From the NCBI RefSeq assembly GCF_003634105.1, contig NZ_RBIQ01000007.1:1116001-1180000 (forward strand): a stretch of 64,000 nucleotides of DNA. Direction: 5' to 3'. Every line of letters begins with the position of its first letter. Within the stretch, counting starts at the first letter, position 1. The stretch comes from Maribacter vaceletii (lineage in GTDB: Bacteria > Bacteroidota > Bacteroidia > Flavobacteriales > Flavobacteriaceae). Below, piece after piece: positions 62,314 to 64,000 of this stretch. The notes beneath the pieces were generated by a model, which was not told where the DNA came from, searched no databases, and saw nothing but the letters and a program-made list of their open reading frames with translations. The translations under genes and the position numbers were made by a program.

Positions 62314-63420
62314 TTAAATTATTAATGCTCTTTTAACTCGGGAAGAAATTCCTGTTAAAAGCTCGTAGGATATGGTATTCGCAGTTGTAGCAAAATCTTC
62401 TGCAGATTGTTCTTGACCAAAAATAATTACTTCGTCCCCTTCTTTACAATCAATATTTGTTACATCAATCATAATCATATCCATACAAACATTACCAACA
62501 ATAAGTGCTTTTTTGCCGTTAACTTCTACAAAAGTTTTTCCTTGTCCGTATTGCCTACCAATACCATCTGCATGACCAATTGGTAATGTTGCTGTAACTA
62601 TAGTTTTTTCTGCAATAAAAGCTCTGTTATAACCTATACTTTTTCCAGGTTCTAAAATATGTTTTTGAGAAATTATTGTCTTTAAGGTAGCTACAGGCTT
62701 TAATTTTTTATCAAATTCGGGGTTATTTCCGTATCCGTATAGTCCTATACCACTCCGAACCATAGAGAAATGAGCTTCAGGATAATTTAATATTCCCGAA
62801 GTATTTGCCATGTGTGTTGTGATGGAATATGGAAGTAATTTTTCAATTTCTTCTTTAATTTTTAGAAATTCATTTATTTGGTCTTGCGTAAACTTTTTTT
62901 CATTTAAATCTTCAGATGCAGCTAAATGAGAAAATATACTTTGAACATGTAACGTATTATCATTTAATATGGTAGTAATAATTTTAGGAATAGCTTCTTT
63001 AGTAAAACCTAACCTATTTAGCCCAGTATTAAACTTTATATGAACAGGATAATTGCTTTTATTTTCTTGTTTTGCTACCTCTAAAAATTCCTCAAGAATT
63101 TTTTTGGAATACAAATTAGGCTCTAGGTTATATTCTAGAATAATTTTAAAATTTACTGCTTGCGGGTGCAAAACTAAAATAGGAGTCTTAATTCCCGCAT
63201 TTCTTAATTCTACTCCTTCTTTTGTATAGGCAACTGCAAAATAGTCTACCCCTAAGTTTTCTAGTTTTTTAGCAATCTTACAGGCATCACTACCGTAAGC
63301 AAAAGCTTTAGTAACTGCTAAGAACTTGGTATCAGGCTTTATTTTAGATAAAATAAAATTATAATTATGCTCTAGAGCAGACAAACTAATCTCTAAAACT
63401 GTTTCTTGAGTTTTAGTCAT
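62314..63420 (-). CDS. alr: Alanine racemase
   Basis: PLP enzyme making D-alanine for peptidoglycan. From the ATG at 63420 it has 368 residues. PLP lysine Lys38 in [11 protein letters not shown], barrel features [15 protein letters not shown] and [10 protein letters not shown], and a C-terminal beta domain with SIGYNRAF, the second Tyr region, and [17 protein letters not shown] six bases upstream (63426) is possible but ATG is preferred. Overlaps the end of tdk by eight bases, so the two are coupled. Confidence 0.93.
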   Translation of the reverse strand: MTKTQETVLEISLSALEHNYNFILSKIKPDTKFLAVTKAFAYGSDACKIAKKLENLGVDYFAVAYTKEGVELRNAGIKTPILVLHPQAVNFKIILEYNLEPNLYSKKILEEFLEVAKQENKSNYPVHIKFNTGLNRLGFTKEAIPKIITTILNDNTLHVQSIFSHLAASEDLNEKKFTQDQINEFLKIKEEIEKLLPYSITTHMANTSGILNYPEAHFSMVRSGIGLYGYGNNPEFDKKLKPVATLKTIISQKHILEPGKSIGYNRAFIAEKTIVTATLPIGHADGIGRQYGQGKTFVEVNGKKALIVGNVCMDMIMIDVTNIDCKEGDEVIIFGQEQSAEDFATTANTISYELLTGISSRVKRALII

Positions 63421-64000
63421 TAGCACTTTTTTTAGGCGGTACTATTTCTTGAGACTTTACTGAAAATTCTTTTACCTTTTCTTTTAATTGCGCTTTATAA
63501 AAGGCGCCTCTACTTAACGGCTCATAAGCTTCTACTTCTCCTAGAAGCACAAGGTCATCATTATTAGTTTTTCTAAAACTATAATTTGCTAAGTTTCCAG
63601 ATCGTGTACAAATTGCGTGAACTTTAGTTACATATTCTGCAGTGGCCATTAGGTTGGGCATTGGTCCAAAAGGATTTCCCTTAAAATCCATATCTAAACC
63701 AGCAACTATAACACGAATACCTTTGTTTGCAAGGTCATTACAAACTTGTACAATTTCATCATCAAAAAACTGAGCTTCATCAATGCCTATAACATCACAA
63801 TCTTCTGCGAGCTTTCTAATTTTGGCTGCAGATTTTACAGGTGTAGAATGTATTTCATTAGAATCATGAGATACCACTTTACTTTTATCGTAACGTGTAT
63901 CTACCATTGGTTTAAAAATCTCAACATTTAGTTTAGCAAATTGAGCACGTTTTAACCTTCTAATTAATTCTTCTGTTTTACCAGAGAACATAGATCCAGC
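63413..64000 (-). CDS. tdk: Thymidine kinase, partial (N-terminus beyond window)
   Basis: Phosphorylates thymidine. The visible 195 codons run off the right edge; the upstream codons read AGSMFSGKT, so the P-loop GSMFSGKT is complete and the true start lies beyond 64000. Motifs: DEAQFF (Walker B), [32 protein letters not shown] (one Cys of the usual zinc CxxC-type site is replaced). Full-length enzymes are about 190-215 residues, so only the first ~15-20 are missing. Confidence 0.93.
   Translation of the reverse strand, partial: AGSMFSGKTEELIRRLKRAQFAKLNVEIFKPMVDTRYDKSKVVSHDSNEIHSTPVKSAAKIRKLAEDCDVIGIDEAQFFDDEIVQVCNDLANKGIRVIVAGLDMDFKGNPFGPMPNLMATAEYVTKVHAICTRSGNLANYSFRKTNNDDLVLLGEVEAYEPLSRGAFYKAQLKEKVKEFSVKSQEIVPPKKSAND

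Noticed and set aside
1-64000. CRISPR arrays and transposases
   Set aside because: No regularly spaced repeats and no transposase or integrase-like proteins were found by reading both strands.

Overview
The window looks like chromosomal DNA of a marine Flavobacteriaceae bacterium (phylum Bacteroidota). The reasons are the AT-rich composition, SusC/SusD pairs, TonB-dependent receptors with a carboxypeptidase-like N-terminal domain, FecI/FecR regulators, Na+-driven symporters, and promoters of the Bacteroidota type (TTG, about 19 bases, TAnnTTTG). There is no transposase, integrase, rRNA operon or CRISPR array.

Layout. 1-3940 is housekeeping: a partial Lgt-like membrane protein, dusB, a LolE/FtsX-type permease, rbfA and methylmalonyl-CoA epimerase. 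4002-4075 is a CAU-anticodon tRNA. From about 4284 to 15085, all on the minus strand, is a defence island. It is transcribed from high to low coordinates: a DUF4268 protein, HsdM, HsdS, a truncated RhuM-like protein, a RhuM-Fic protein, HsdR, a 570-residue PD-(D/E)XK protein, then a tightly packed toxin / XRE antitoxin / SecB-like chaperone (TAC) trio with a 26-base palindromic operator. A degenerate copy of the tRNA 3' end lies at the far side of the island (15351-15371), which suggests old tRNA-targeted integration.

15434-32479 is a glycan utilisation locus on the minus strand: FecI-type sigma factor, FecR anti-sigma, SusC with an STN signalling domain, SusD, two paralogous FG-GAP/UnbV lipoproteins, and a secreted GH2-family protein whose expected acid/base glutamate reads as histidine. 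32879-35521 holds a TSUP membrane protein divergent from a sodium:solute symporter. 35524-41271 is core metabolism: riboflavin synthase, pdxA, and the DUF177-rpmF-fabH-accB-accC cluster that links a ribosomal protein to fatty acid synthesis. 41413-48329 contains mostly uncharacterised exported or membrane proteins, an FAD oxidoreductase and a Gre-like protein.

48339-57038 is a compact regulon: LacI-type regulator, a clear LacI-family operator, TonB-dependent receptor, a GH63-type glycerate-glycoside hydrolase, an acetyltransferase, a sodium symporter and a glycerate kinase. Read together it is a candidate uptake and breakdown route for a glycerate-based osmolyte (glucosylglycerate or mannosylglycerate). 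57030-64000 returns to housekeeping: arfB, an orphan ABC ATPase, prolyl oligopeptidase, asd, mscL, alr and a partial tdk.

The two most interesting regions are the TAC module in the restriction island and the putative osmolyte-scavenging regulon.
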